The notes under the pieces: generated by a model | The model's database searches: none | Told to the model about the DNA's origin: nothing | Seen by the model: the letters and a program-made list of their open reading frames with translations, nothing else | In this document: one piece after another, positions 52,601 to 62,239 of the stretch | Position numbering within the stretch: position 1 is the stretch's first letter | Layout of the letters: the number at the start of each line of letters is the position of its first letter | Position numbers and translations under genes: made by a program | Assembly (NCBI GenBank): GCA_033675265.1 | Contig: JAUJYZ010001172.1 | Span: forward strand, 62,001-126,000 | From: Actinostola sp. cb2023 | Lineage: Eukaryota > Cnidaria > Anthozoa > Actiniaria > Actinostolidae | Direction of reading: 5' to 3' | Length of the DNA stretch: 64,000 bases

Positions 52601-55600
52601 GTGCTCACATCTGATTAATTGGAATTGTTTATATGTGGGTTGATTGCTTTGAACTAAAGTTGAATTTGGATTAGTAACATGTTATTCCACTGGCTCTGCA
52701 GAAAGCTATTTTTGTAATTCTTCATGCAGCTGTTATTACATTGTTTCCAGTTGATGGCAGAGAGCAGTTATCCCAGTTCAAGTCACAGTGTACCAATCGA
52801 TCAATCAATAAATGGTCTTTAGTGTAGCCGCCTATGCATTCTGTACATGTACATGTAGCTTGTATCAGTATATAGTATCAGTAAAACTCATTTTCAAATG
52901 AATATTTCAGCAAAAAAAAAATATTTTGTTTTAGTGACTTTTACCTAAAAGTTGTAATTTTGTTAAAATGACCATTTGGGAAAATGGTAAAATGGTTATA
53001 AATTCTACCCATTTTCAAATAAATATTTCAGCAGAAAATATATTGTGTTTATTAATGTTTTTTAAAGTTACTATAGCTAGAGAAAATGATATGATGTAAT
53101 GTAATTGTTTCCAAAAAATTAATTACAGTAAATTTGTGAGTTAAATTTGGTTAAAATGACCATTTGCAGAAACTGTTTATTTCAACCAATTATTTCTAAC
53201 CTAAAATAAATGGTTGAAATAACGTGATTAACCTATTATAAATTGATTACCTCAGATGCATCATAGGTACAATTTTAAATAGATTGAAATGACTCATCAG
53301 ATTTGGTTAAAACTACCAATTTACCTGGTTGATATAACCATTTTCTAAATGTGCTTTCTACCTAGCTATTGGTAATTGGTCAAAACTACCAAGAAATAAA
53401 TGGTTAACACTACCAATTCACCTGGTTGATATAACCATTTTCTAAATGTGAATTCTACCTATTGGTAATTGGTCAAAACTACCAAGAAATAAATGGTTAA
53501 AACTACCAAGAAATAAATGGTTAAAACTACCAATTCACCTGGTTGATATAACCATTTTCTAAATGTGAATTCTACCTATTGGTAATTGGTCAAAACTACC
53601 AAGAAATAAATGGTTAAAAAAACCAAATAAGAAATGGTTGCCTCAGATGCATTGTGTAACCATTTTGTTTGGGTAATTTTAACCAATCCAGTTTTACAGT
53701 GTAAGCGACAGAGCCAAAAGTCAGGGGCGTAGCGTGCTTTTTTTCCAATGTAAGCACAGAGCAACGAGCGCCGAAGGCGTGAGTTTCTAGGGGGGTGAGG
53801 CGGCATGCCCCCCCCTGGAAATTTAGAATTCTAGAGTCTTGGAAATACCATTTTCTTCGTTTTCCAGCGGACTTTCTCGCTACATAAAATACATAGTAAA
53901 ATGCATCTATCACTCAGTTTTTTTGGGATTTATGTAAAGGATTTATATAAACTTATATACTGTTACCGAGATCTATTAGCGATATAACAACCCGATAGGT
54001 GAAGCCGGTTTTTTTGGTATTTATTTTGTTTGAGAGACTCAGTTAATAACAATAATAACACTTTATAATTTAATGAGGATGTTTTTATGTAATGAGGAGT
54101 TCACTGGGGCTGCTACATGTTTGCTCCGGGATTTTCACTGGTCGAGACGACTACGGCGCTGCAGATAACTTTGACGAGCGGCGAACGGGAGAGCTGATAG
54201 GGGGTGCGGGGGCATGCTCCCCGAAAATTTTTGAAATATAGGGTCTCTGAAATAGCATTTCCTGCCTTCTGAGAGTAGTTTCCAGGAAGTTTACACTGAG
54301 TCAGCTGTTAAGATTTGGTCTTATACCCCATTCACACCAAACCTTGTTTAGTTAAACTAGGTTTATTCTCGCTTCTCTAATTCGAGGGCATTTAATTTCA
54401 CAAGAATCAAACTACCTGGAATTTATACTGTGCAACATAAAGGACAGTTTACCAGCAGTTTTGTGCCAAAAGTTCCATGGCGTTTGCAGATAATTTTCTA
54501 AACCTGTTTAGTTAAACCACCTTAAAACATGTTTAAGCCTTGGTGTGAACGGGGTATAAGATTTCATTTTTATTTTAATATTTTTGTTTTTATAATATTT
54601 ATATTTTAAGGATTTAAAATTGTACGCACGTGCGTACGTGCTGCGTATATGCACGCTACGCCTCTGAAAGTATGGAATATCAGTAACTCCGCAGTACCTT
54701 AGTGGTATAATGATGATGACTAGTGGTGACGTCTCCACATTGACTATGTACATTTAGTAGAAACCAACTAGCATAGTATCACGAATCTGCAATTCGATTG
54801 GCTAACGTACTCACTATCTATTATGTGATAGATAGTGAGTAGCGAAAAAGCCCGCACTTTGAACAAAAAGAAAGCGAAAAATCAATAAATATTGGTATAA
54901 AATCGAAGGTAGTATGCTAGTTGGTTTGCTACTAAAACAATTAGACTACTCGTTCTCGTTTTCTATGAGTTAAATCTCAAACTGATTCAAAAGAGTTTGT
55001 CCTCCGATTTCAAAACACCTCAAAGTCGGTTAAAAAACCTTGGGTGCCCCTCTTTGTTCCTGGGTGTTTTTAAAATATATACGCAGGAAGAGCTTTTTCT
55101 CGTGTTTGAAATATTACAACATCGATGTACATATACAGTCAATGTCATTAACGTTGTCCATAGCTAAAAAGAGATTATGGTGGTTCCCGCATGAGTGACC
55201 GGCTTGCCGTATTTTTTAACTCGTTCGCTCCGCGTCAATATTGCTTGGATTTTATTGTGCTTAACACAAATACTAATTCAACTATTCTGCCTTTGGACGG
55301 TGTATTCAAAATTATCATTGTAAGCCGTGTTTGTGAATGCCAGCTGATATTAAAACGACACTATTTTCACTAAAACTGCTGCCAAGCGTTATTCCCTCGT
55401 ACGATCTTTTTTTGACTTCGGCCTTTTAGGGTCCCTAGTAATGTTATGACGTGGTAAGAAGGAAATTGATCGAGCCGAAATCACGTAACAACCGACAGGT
55501 CCAATTATTGACAATAAAAATTGGTGATTTCGTTGATGGCATTAATAATAATAATAATAACAATAATAATAATTGACTGTATTCTTTCATATATATGCTT

Positions 55601-57563
55601 GTGGTGAATTCGCAGTTCCTAACATAAAGGCAGAAATGAATGCTTTGAATCACTGGAAGCTCGATGGATCTGACAAAGACGTTGTGTGAGTAAATACATG
55701 TTTAAAATTAAGAAAAAAGAAAGGAAAGAAGGAAAATAGAAGGAAAGAAAAAAAGAAAAACAGGAAGGAAGTCAGAACTCTTATTTATTGCTCTGACTGA
55801 AGAAACGCGCGCAGAAAAAATAATCTGTGCATTGACTATGGACTTTTCACAATCTACGAAGACCACTTTCTATAATTTTATTTACCTTTTAACTATTAAA
55901 TATAATTGTAAACATTGGGTCCAGCTCTGGCCTAGTCAGTACATTAACGTGGACGTTCGGTTCGGCCACGGCCATTACAATTAACCATTACATTATCGAT
56001 CTTTATTCAGCTTGTACGGAGGTGCATCCTACAAGAAGGTACAATACAATGTATCCGCTGCCCTGAATCTACCAGGCACCGCAGGCTCCTACGCTACAAC
56101 ACCAGCCGTAGCCATCCAATCAACGAGTTTGACGATTGCTTTTTGGGTCAAGTTGTATTCATCCAATTCGTACTACCTCTACTCTTATTGGCTTAATCCT
56201 TATATTTTCAATATCGGTGTCCGCAAGGCGTCCGAAAAAGTGACCATCATCTACCAGTCACGGAAAAAGTCAAACACAGACTTATTTATTGCTAGAGGAG
56301 GGTAAGTACAAGTAAATATATCATAGTGTCATGTTAAAATGTGCGATAGAATTATGCAGACCTCGTTAAGCCCTACCCAGTTTAGCTTTATTAATCTAAA
56401 TATCCGTCATATTTCGATCGTCGTTCGATCCATTATCGATCCATTATATCGGCCGAGTAGGATGTGTTACCAAATAGCTCGGCCAATATGGCGCGGATGG
56501 ACGATACGGACAACGTACGGTCGTATATATGGATAAAGAACAATAAACCGGACTCATAGTCTAAGGGCTTTGAAAATAGACATCATCCAAAGATTACAAC
56601 GACATCAACAATTTAATTAATGATTATTTTTAATTAATTTAAATTTAAATTTGAATTTAATTTATTTTTTAAATTAATTTGTGTCTGTCAAAAGTAAACG
56701 ATTAACTTAATTATTTAATTAAGTATGCATGAGTTAGTGTTGTTGTTATCTTTGATTTATATTAATGAATTAATGAATTAATTTGTGTTTTCATTTTATT
56801 GCAAAGGAATGTCATTTTAAACCAGTGGACGCATGTAGCAGTATCCTGGGATCGAATGACAAAGCAAGCAAAGATATTCCAAGACGGCATCCAAATCATT
56901 CAAGTTACGTCGGCATATAGTGATCTAGATCTACCCAATAACATTCGTTTCTTATTTCGACGTGGGTTTTAAACGCGATTCACAAACTGTAATAAATGGA
57001 GCGATGAGAGAGCTGGTCGTGTTTAACAGACCGCTGACCAGCCAAGAAGTAATGCTACTCAAAGGTATGCAAATCTATTGCCTAATCGTTTGGCACATTT
57101 TTGTCATTATGTCTAATATTACAGTATTACAGTTAATGAATGTTTTGAAATTAAATGATTTCTTGAGAAAAAATGAATTATTTGCTTGCGAATAGGATTT
57201 TTATCCCTCTTGTTACTAAAGTTGATTAGCTTAAATAGCCATTTTTTCTTGGCCAAGCAATGGAGTCCGCAATGTCTTCCGCTGATGATCAGTAGTGCAT
57301 GCGCGTTTTTCATCCCTGTTCCTAAGGGTTTATAATAAGTTATTGCTTAATGACTTTTTGGTGTTTTAGACTCAACGGCAATATCTGGATTGGCTAAGTC
57401 GCTCGGGGCTTGGGTCGGACCGACACACCATTACATCAACTGGGCACCAGTCCTCCAGTCGAATAGCAATTGTGTGTCCGCCAGAGCCTGGGAACCATAC
57501 CAATTGGATAAAGTACAATGTAGCGAAACTATGGAATTCATCTGTAAAAAACGGTTTGACTAG
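46622..57563 (+). CDS. Secreted PAN / C-type lectin protein with a LamG cassette inside the lectin fold, about 430 aa
   Basis: Likely a secreted or extracellular recognition or adhesion protein. Exons: 46622-46936, 49802-49967, 55616-55685, 56011-56301, 56807-57064, 57370-57563; all introns GT-AG; phases 0,1,2,2,1. Exon 1 gives a signal peptide (MAPFATLFILTCMTCFVTES) and a Cys-rich PAN/apple-like module. Exon 2 is the N-half of a C-type lectin domain (DGWYQLGSFAFKHF, WKDANDTCSANKASLATINS). Exons 3-5 are a LamG/concanavalin-type domain (NHWKLDGSDKDVV, LTIAFWVKLYSS, QWTHVAVSWDRMTKQAKIFQ, MRELVVFNRPLTSQEV). Exon 6 is the lectin C-half (AWVGPTHHYINWAP, CSETMEFICKKRFD). No EPN/QPD calcium motif is seen. 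Exon 5 has one extra base near 56950, shifting frame unless it is an error; the copy at 58214 lacks it and fits phase. Intron 2 is 5.6 kb of repeats. Confidence 0.82.
47110..47360. repeat. Intron 1 duplicated segment, copy 1
   Basis: About 240 bp match 48480-48710 in direct orientation (AGGAGACCATTATGGTAGTG, TTCTTCGCGAGCAACCCTAA), with small indels. Unit of unknown origin; it may be a non-autonomous retroelement. Confidence 0.7.
47694..48126. mobile_element. Tigger/pogo-like MITE in intron 1
   Basis: Ends CAGTAAAATCCCGCATATAA and the near-complement are flanked by TA (47692-47693, 48127-48128). The interior repeats ATATAAGAACC words in inverse order. CAGT(A)AAA-type ends with TA duplication fit pogo/Tigger-type Tc1/mariner elements. 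433 bp. Confidence 0.8.
48480..48710. repeat. Intron 1 duplicated segment, copy 2
   Basis: Direct, diverged copy of 47110-47360, with deletion of the ATACAGATACTCG part. A CACAGGCAGCCCA motif at about 48205-48217 lies 270 bp upstream. Confidence 0.7.
50085..50770. repeat. 126-bp tandem repeat, about five units
   Basis: The marker word AGATAAATTGGTTGAAAGT recurs about every 125-128 bp at 50222-50740. Units are more than 90% alike. They belong to the left half of the 49999-53701 element. Confidence 0.85.
51612..51770. mobile_element. Foldback MITE inside the ACCAAT element
   Basis: Outer arms GTAGACTGCAAAAC and inner arms GAACGAGTCGTTGGGGCC are inverted over about 160 bp. Confidence 0.7.
51925..52800. 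repeat. Direct duplication of a unit of about 480 bp
   Basis: Two copies share CAGGAGCCGTCGTTATATCA, AGGCAAGTGA and CTTGCCTTCTGGTATATGCC (about 52035 and 52520), plus flanks (AGCCAGTGTAA / AGTCAGTGTAA, and AACATGTAATTCCACTGGCT). The first copy holds an AT-rich expansion at about 52220-52400. Confidence 0.7.
53722..54666. mobile_element. hAT-like element with CAGGGGCGTAGCGTGC ends
   Basis: Ends CAGGGGCGTAGCGTGC and the complement of CAGAGGCGTAGCGTGC are inverted. CAGGGGCG ends are common in hAT-type elements. AAAGT directly adjoins both ends, but a full 8-bp TSD is not seen, so the class is tentative. The interior has GGGGGCATGC-type pieces and no transposase. A MITE is nested at 54320-54560. 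Confidence 0.65.
54320..54560. mobile_element. Foldback MITE nested in the hAT-like element
   Basis: Ends CTTATACCCCATTCACACCA and the near-complement, with inner TTGTTTAGTTAAAC words inverted. 241 bp, non-coding. Confidence 0.78.
54809..54975. repeat. Dispersed repeat B, copy 2, starting with a hairpin
   Basis: ACTCACTATCTA at 54809 is complementary to TAGATAGTGAGT at 54829-54840. The segment then matches 29409-29545, with an insertion of about 20 bp. Confidence 0.7.
55179..55530. repeat. Dispersed repeat A, copy 2
   Basis: It matches 28288-28660 in the same orientation over about 340 bp. An AAT-type microsatellite follows at 55541-55570, shortly before exon 3 of the lectin gene. Confidence 0.75.
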
Positions 57564-58213
57564 TAATGAACACGTCACGCCACGTCACTTCATGGGTGAA
57601 ATAATAAACACTTATTGGATAAGGTAGAGAATTACACAAAACGCCAATTGAAGCTAATTTGCGTTTTCCAAAAAGGAACATTTCGTGGACTAAGATAGAA
57701 AACACTATGAAAAACGCTAAATAACAGGTCTTCAACGCAAATTGATATTTCTCTGAAGGTTCACTAATGGGGTCCGAATTTCGGAACCCTTTTGGTTGTT
57801 CCGAGTATTTTAGCCCATACACATCGAATGCCCGGTTCAGACGTCGAACCTTACATGAACCAGCTCAACTGAATTGGACAATCCTGTTTAAATATTGTCA
57901 ATAAATAAAATAAATGAGCCGAATGCAAATAAAAGAAAAGATAATTAGGGGGTATTCTTTGATCTTATTAGATTCCAATCGGCTCATATGCATTACATCA
58001 TCATCATATACGGTGACATGAATGTTTCTTGTAAGCGATTTACATATTGAATACAATAAAGAAAGAAATAACATGATAATTCATTTGCTAATCTGTTGTA
58101 TTCATCTCTCAAGTGCCTTTTTGTTGACAGCAAGAGCTTATAGTCCATGGGCCAGCAAGCGAAACCCCCCCCCCCCCCCCCCCCTTGGGGATTTTTGGAG
58201 ACATATACCGTTT

Positions 58214-58636
58214 GAAAGGAATGTCATTTTAAACCAGTGGACGCATGTAGCAGTATCCTGGGATCGAATGACAAAGCAAGCAAAGATATTCCAAGACGGC
58301 ATCCAAATCATTCAAGTTACGTCGGCATATAGTGATCTAGATCTACCCAATAAATTTCGTTCTTATTTCGACGTGGGTTTTAAACGCGATTCACAAACTG
58401 TAATAAATGGAGCGATGAGAGAGCTGGTCGTGTTTAACAGACCGCTGACCAGCCAAGAAGTAATGCTACTCAAAGGTATGCAAATCTATTGCCTAATCGT
58501 TTGGCACATTTTTGTCATTATGTCTAATATTACAGTATTACAGTTAATGAATGTTTTGAAATTAAATGATTTCTTGAGAAAAAATGAATTATTTGCTTGC
58601 GAATAGGATTGTTACTAAAGTTGATTAGCTTAAATA
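58214..58636 (+). pseudogene. Duplicate of LamG exon 5 and following intron
   Basis: Near-identical to 56805-57233: same acceptor-side GGAATGTCATTTT, the full exon, the GTATGC donor and about 170 bp of intron, apart from a 12-bp deletion (TTTTATCCCTCT) and the exon frame difference. Here CCCAATAAATTTCGTTCTTA keeps the frame through DVGFKRDSQTVING, whereas the copy at 56807 has an extra base. No flanking LamG exons follow; a DIRS remnant starts about 180 bp downstream. It could be a recent tandem duplication, or an allelic piece misplaced by assembly next to the poly-C run at 58164-58184. Confidence 0.75.
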
Positions 58637-58819
58637 GTTATAATATGGTAACCCTGTGTAGTAGACAATTTAACTCACATGGCTTCTTGGCATGGGTCCC
58701 TTTTCCTCGCTTCCTGGAAATCAAAATCAAACAATACAACTCGGCCTGGAGAAAATGGCTGGCTGGTGTAGTGAATGGCAAATTAATCGATCCCCCTTTT
58801 CACTTGCCATAGGTGACAT

Positions 58820-59563
58820 AAATAGCCAACTTTCTGGCGCATGAACACAAGCAAGGAAAGGCATATAAGACTATTAATACCTATCGCTCCACATTGTCAA
58901 CCACTATTCCTGGCATTGATGGTTTGGTTATAGGGAACCACCCATTAATTTTAAGAATTATGAGGGGCATTGGTTTAACCAACCCTCCTAAACCTCGTTA
59001 CACTCATACATGGAATGTTAAAACTGTAACTGATTCCCCCTTAAACTAGTTGCATTACTTTTGTTGTCTTCTGTTAGGAGATCCAGTGAGATCGCCTCTT
59101 TAGATATTAGATATAAGGTGAACAAACCAGATGGATTTCTATTTAGCATTCCAGGGTTTACTAAGCCCCAGAAAGTTGGGTCACAACCTAAGGAAATATT
59201 ATTTCCTAGTTTTCCCCTTAATAAGAATCTTTACGTGGTATCATGCATGATCGAGTATATAGAAAGAACAAAATATGTCAGAAATGATCAGAAACTCCTG
59301 CTATCGTACAGAAAACCTCATAAACACGTTACCTCATCATCAGTTGCAAGATGGGTAAAATCGGTCCTAGCTAAGGCTGGGATCGATGTATCGATTTTCA
59401 AAGCACACTCTACGCGGGGGGCCTCCACCACTGCAGCTCGTGAAGCTGAAAGTCCCTCTTCAAGTCATTCTTGATGTGGCAGATTGGTCAACTGAATCGA
59501 CCTTCTCTCGATACTATTACAGACCAGACTCCTCGACAGTCTTTAGCCGGGGCGTCCTATGAA
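58820..59563 (+). pseudogene. DIRS-like tyrosine recombinase remnant
   Basis: The first frame, from 58820, reads IANFLAHEHKQGKAYKTINT, YRSTLSTTIPGIDGLVIGNH, NPPKPRYTHTWNV (SAM-like N-terminal domain). After a gap it continues at about 59075 with SSEIASLDIRYKVNKPDGFL, then SSSVARWVKSVLAKAGIDVS and FKAHSTRGASTTAA (the R-containing catalytic box). A frameshift near 59440 leads to VILDVADWSTESTFSRYYYR, which holds the candidate catalytic Tyr. The arrangement matches the YR integrase of DIRS retroelements common in cnidarians (family knowledge). RT and RNase H parts are absent here, so this is a 3' remnant. Confidence 0.8.
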
Positions 59564-59617
59564 TTAACTTGGAAGGTACTTTAAAGTCACCTTGTAATAT
59601 CTAACTTGGCTCCGAAG

Positions 59618-60333
59618 TATAATTTAGGTTTTCCAAAGACTCTCTAGAGTCTGATGTAAAACCAGAGTTATACGAGGAGACAAGTTAGATATCACAAGCC
59701 CTTCCCACCATCCCTGGGGTCAATTCCTCTAGCGCCTAACACTCATTTGAGTCTTTGTCTTGTCTTGTGTTGTTGTTTTTTCAGATACGCAAAGTCCTGC
59801 GACTGAAACTACATGTTTGAGTTAATCATACCTTAGATTTTGATTCAATTTTGATTATTAAACTATTTTGTGTTTATTCTGAGTTGTTGTGCCTTATCTT
59901 TATTGATTGTGTAAATTAGTCATTGATAAGGGGCTGCAAATTTTTTAGATCTGAAGGGTTAGTACACGTGATGGAAATGTAGGGTACTATTCCACAGCTC
60001 TGATTGGCTGTATTGTAACAGCTATTTCTATTGGCTCAATTTTCGCGCTCTTATTTGCTATGCAAATTTATGTCTTAGAATTATTTGCGAGTTTAGGTCG
60101 TATTTTGTATTTTAAAACTGAATTGATTATCGAGAACATTTTTTTAATTTGCGTATGAATTTTGAGATTTTGGCGTTTGAACGTGCAACTTTTCCCACAC
60201 GGTCAAATTTATGCAAATGTATGTGTGACTTCTAGGGGTTTTCATAGAAAATTTAGGTTTTCCAAAGACTCTTTAGAGTCTGATGTAAAACCAGAGTTAT
60301 ACGACAATATAGGCCAAGTTAGATATCACAAGG
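59618..60333. repeat. Direct repeat pair downstream of the DIRS recombinase
   Basis: About 80 bp (TTTAGGTTTTCCAAAGACTC, GAGTCTGATGTAAAACCAGA) at 59622-59698 recur at 60247-60333. CTAACTTGG at 59600 and CCAAGTTAG at 60315 are also inverted. DIRS elements have split and complementary end repeats, so these may be their termini. Confidence 0.6.
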
Positions 60334-60364
60334 TGTTGATCTTCAATTGAAGATCAACAAATAT

Positions 60365-60720
60365 ATTGAAATAAGTTGCTTTTCAGACACTCCCTGAAGA
60401 TGAATGAATGAATGAATGAATGAATGTGATAGTGATAGTCCCATCATGTCAACATGCCTTCCACCGAGAGGATTTTAAATATGTTGCTTTTCAGACACTC
60501 CCTGAAGATAGTCCCAGCATGTCAATGCCTTCAACCCAGAAGATCGACTTATCGAGCTTTGAAAAGGACATAAGTTTAAAGACCATTACCCAGATGGTGT
60601 GTCAAACTTCTGGGAAAATTGGCAGAAAGAGAAAGACCAGTTGACTGTCATTCCACCTATTTCTGAGTGGCCATTGGAAAAGCTAGTTTTAATGTGATAA
60701 TGTGATAATGTGATAATGTG
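60365..60720. repeat. Short direct repeats, (ATGA)n and (TGATAATG)n
   Basis: TTGCTTTTCAGACACTCCCT occurs at 60375 and 60483. (GAATGAAT)n follows the first copy and (TGATAATG)n lies at 60694-60726. The second copy opens a frame with TTTCAG in front (TLPEDSPSMSMPSTQKIDLS) and is exon-like but unsupported. Confidence 0.5.
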
Positions 60721-60805
60721 ATAATGTGCGTCCTTCATGCAGTACTGAGATACCTCCTCATCTGCAAGAATTGCATGACATAGAAAACGAGGAAAGAGAA
60801 GTATA

Positions 60806-60981
60806 CAGTCGAACCTCTACTAACGGCCACCTCGCCACAACGACCACCCCTATGTAACGGTCAGCGTTTTTTCCCGACCACAAGCAAGTACATACATATT
60901 TATTCGTTTCTAAAACCTTCCCATAGCGGCCATCTACACAACGGCCACAAAATTTAGTCCCGATGTGGAGAGGTTCGAGTG
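60806..60981. mobile_element. TA-type MITE (CAGTCGAACCTCTAC)
   Basis: Ends CAGTCGAACCTCTAC and the near-complement (GAGAGGTTCGAGTG), with ACGGCCAC words inside in both halves. TA precedes the left end. This resembles Tigger-type elements. Confidence 0.72.
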
Positions 60982-61416
60982 TCATCTTCAATATTATTAT
61001 ACGACGCACGGTTTTCGAGTGCAAATACAAGCCTTTTCGAGTGCAAATATACGGCGTTATTCAATGGGTGTTATTACACGGTTCGCAAACCGGTTTGCCG
61101 AACCAGTTTTATTTTCATTGGAAAAAGAAAACACACTAAAAAACGACAGAAAACTACTTCTAATGTAAATAGGGAAACACACAACAACTTTTTAATGAAA
61201 TCTTTGTAGAAAATAAGAGAAAAACAACAATCTTTTTGGTGAAAAAAAGCCGAGAAAAGCCAACGAAAAATCTCTTGGGCAGTAAGCGCGCGCTCGATGG
61301 CGCATCGATTGTGTGATAGCGCGCACATTCACAAACAAAACACAAAATCAACTTTTGTACGCTAACAAATAAGCGGCGTTTTTTGGTTAATTTTGTTGTC
61401 GTATAATAAACAATTT

Positions 61417-61552
61417 ATTACAGTTAGAGTTGTGTAATACGGCTGGACATTTTTTACTCGTCTATTTGCATTTTGACTCGCCTACGGCTCATCAAAATAC
61501 GGCAAGACTCGTAAAAATATCCAGCCGTATTACACAACTCTAACTGTAATAA
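61417..61552. mobile_element. Foldback MITE (TTACAGTTAGAGTTGTGTAA)
   Basis: Ends TTATTACAGTTAGAGTTGTG, then TAATACGGCTGGA, are perfectly inverted over about 33 bp in a 136-bp element. Confidence 0.82.
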
Positions 61553-62239
61553 CCTATATATACTATGATCACCTCGGTTGTCATTGTTCCACAAGGGACA
61601 TTTTTAAATGTTGAAACATCGAACATCCCTCGCGAAAGCTCTAAGTCAAGCATCGCTCATGAATAGTAATGAGGGACATTTAGACTAAATACCCCTTATT
61701 ACTATGCATGAGGATGCAAGTCAGTCCCTCATAGAGTGCAATTTAGAAAAGCGTGAAAAGTAAATCAAACTAAATAACACTAATTAAGGACTATTTTTAA
61801 AATAAGTATTCAGTGGACCGTGAATATGAATACGAGTTCAGCCACCTGTAACGAATGAGAATGATTGTCTCAGTATAGCGTGGATAGTCTATGAAGTAGT
61901 CTACAGTAAGAATATAGAGCGACTTTTAAGTTCTATAAACTATTTTATTTCATTCAGAAATAAATAAATCAATCAATTTATTTATGGTGCTCGACTGAAG
62001 TTGAGTCCTTTACTGTCATTAACAAATAGAACATTTTTTCTCCCTATTTCTTGAGTGTTCTCGGCATTTCCTAAGTGCTTCGTTGAAGCTGTTCTATTTG
62101 CTTTTATAGTATAGTAACTATGGATTTTTGATAAAAAAAGAACAAGAATGGTGAAAACATTTTTGATTATCGACTGATTAAGCCAGATCGATAGGTTTAG
62201 CAAGGTATTCGGACCAGCGTTGGTGGGGGTAGTAAAGGT
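61553..62239. other. Gene-free AT-rich stretch
   Basis: No exon, foldback or tandem repeat of note was recognised. Confidence 0.45.

Larger units (their letters stand above)
49999..53701. mobile_element. 3.7 kb element built from ACCAAT/AATGGT repeats, in intron 2
   Basis: Ends CACTGTAAAACCGGATTGGT and the complement of CACTGTAAAACTGGATTGGT are inverted and flanked by TA (49997-49998, 53702-53703). Both sides are made of palindromic AACCATTT/ACCAAT words. The left has a 126-bp tandem array (50085-50770), the right a tandem array of about 110 bp (about 53290-53640). The centre includes a foldback and a tandem duplication. CACTG ends with 2-3 bp TSDs could mean CACTA-type or Tc1-type; I cannot decide. 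No transposase is seen. Confidence 0.78.

Noticed and set aside
58022..58606. 194-aa open frame with poly-Pro
   Set aside because: It joins random sequence, a poly-C tract and the duplicated LamG exon plus intron. Only the exon part is real coding sequence.
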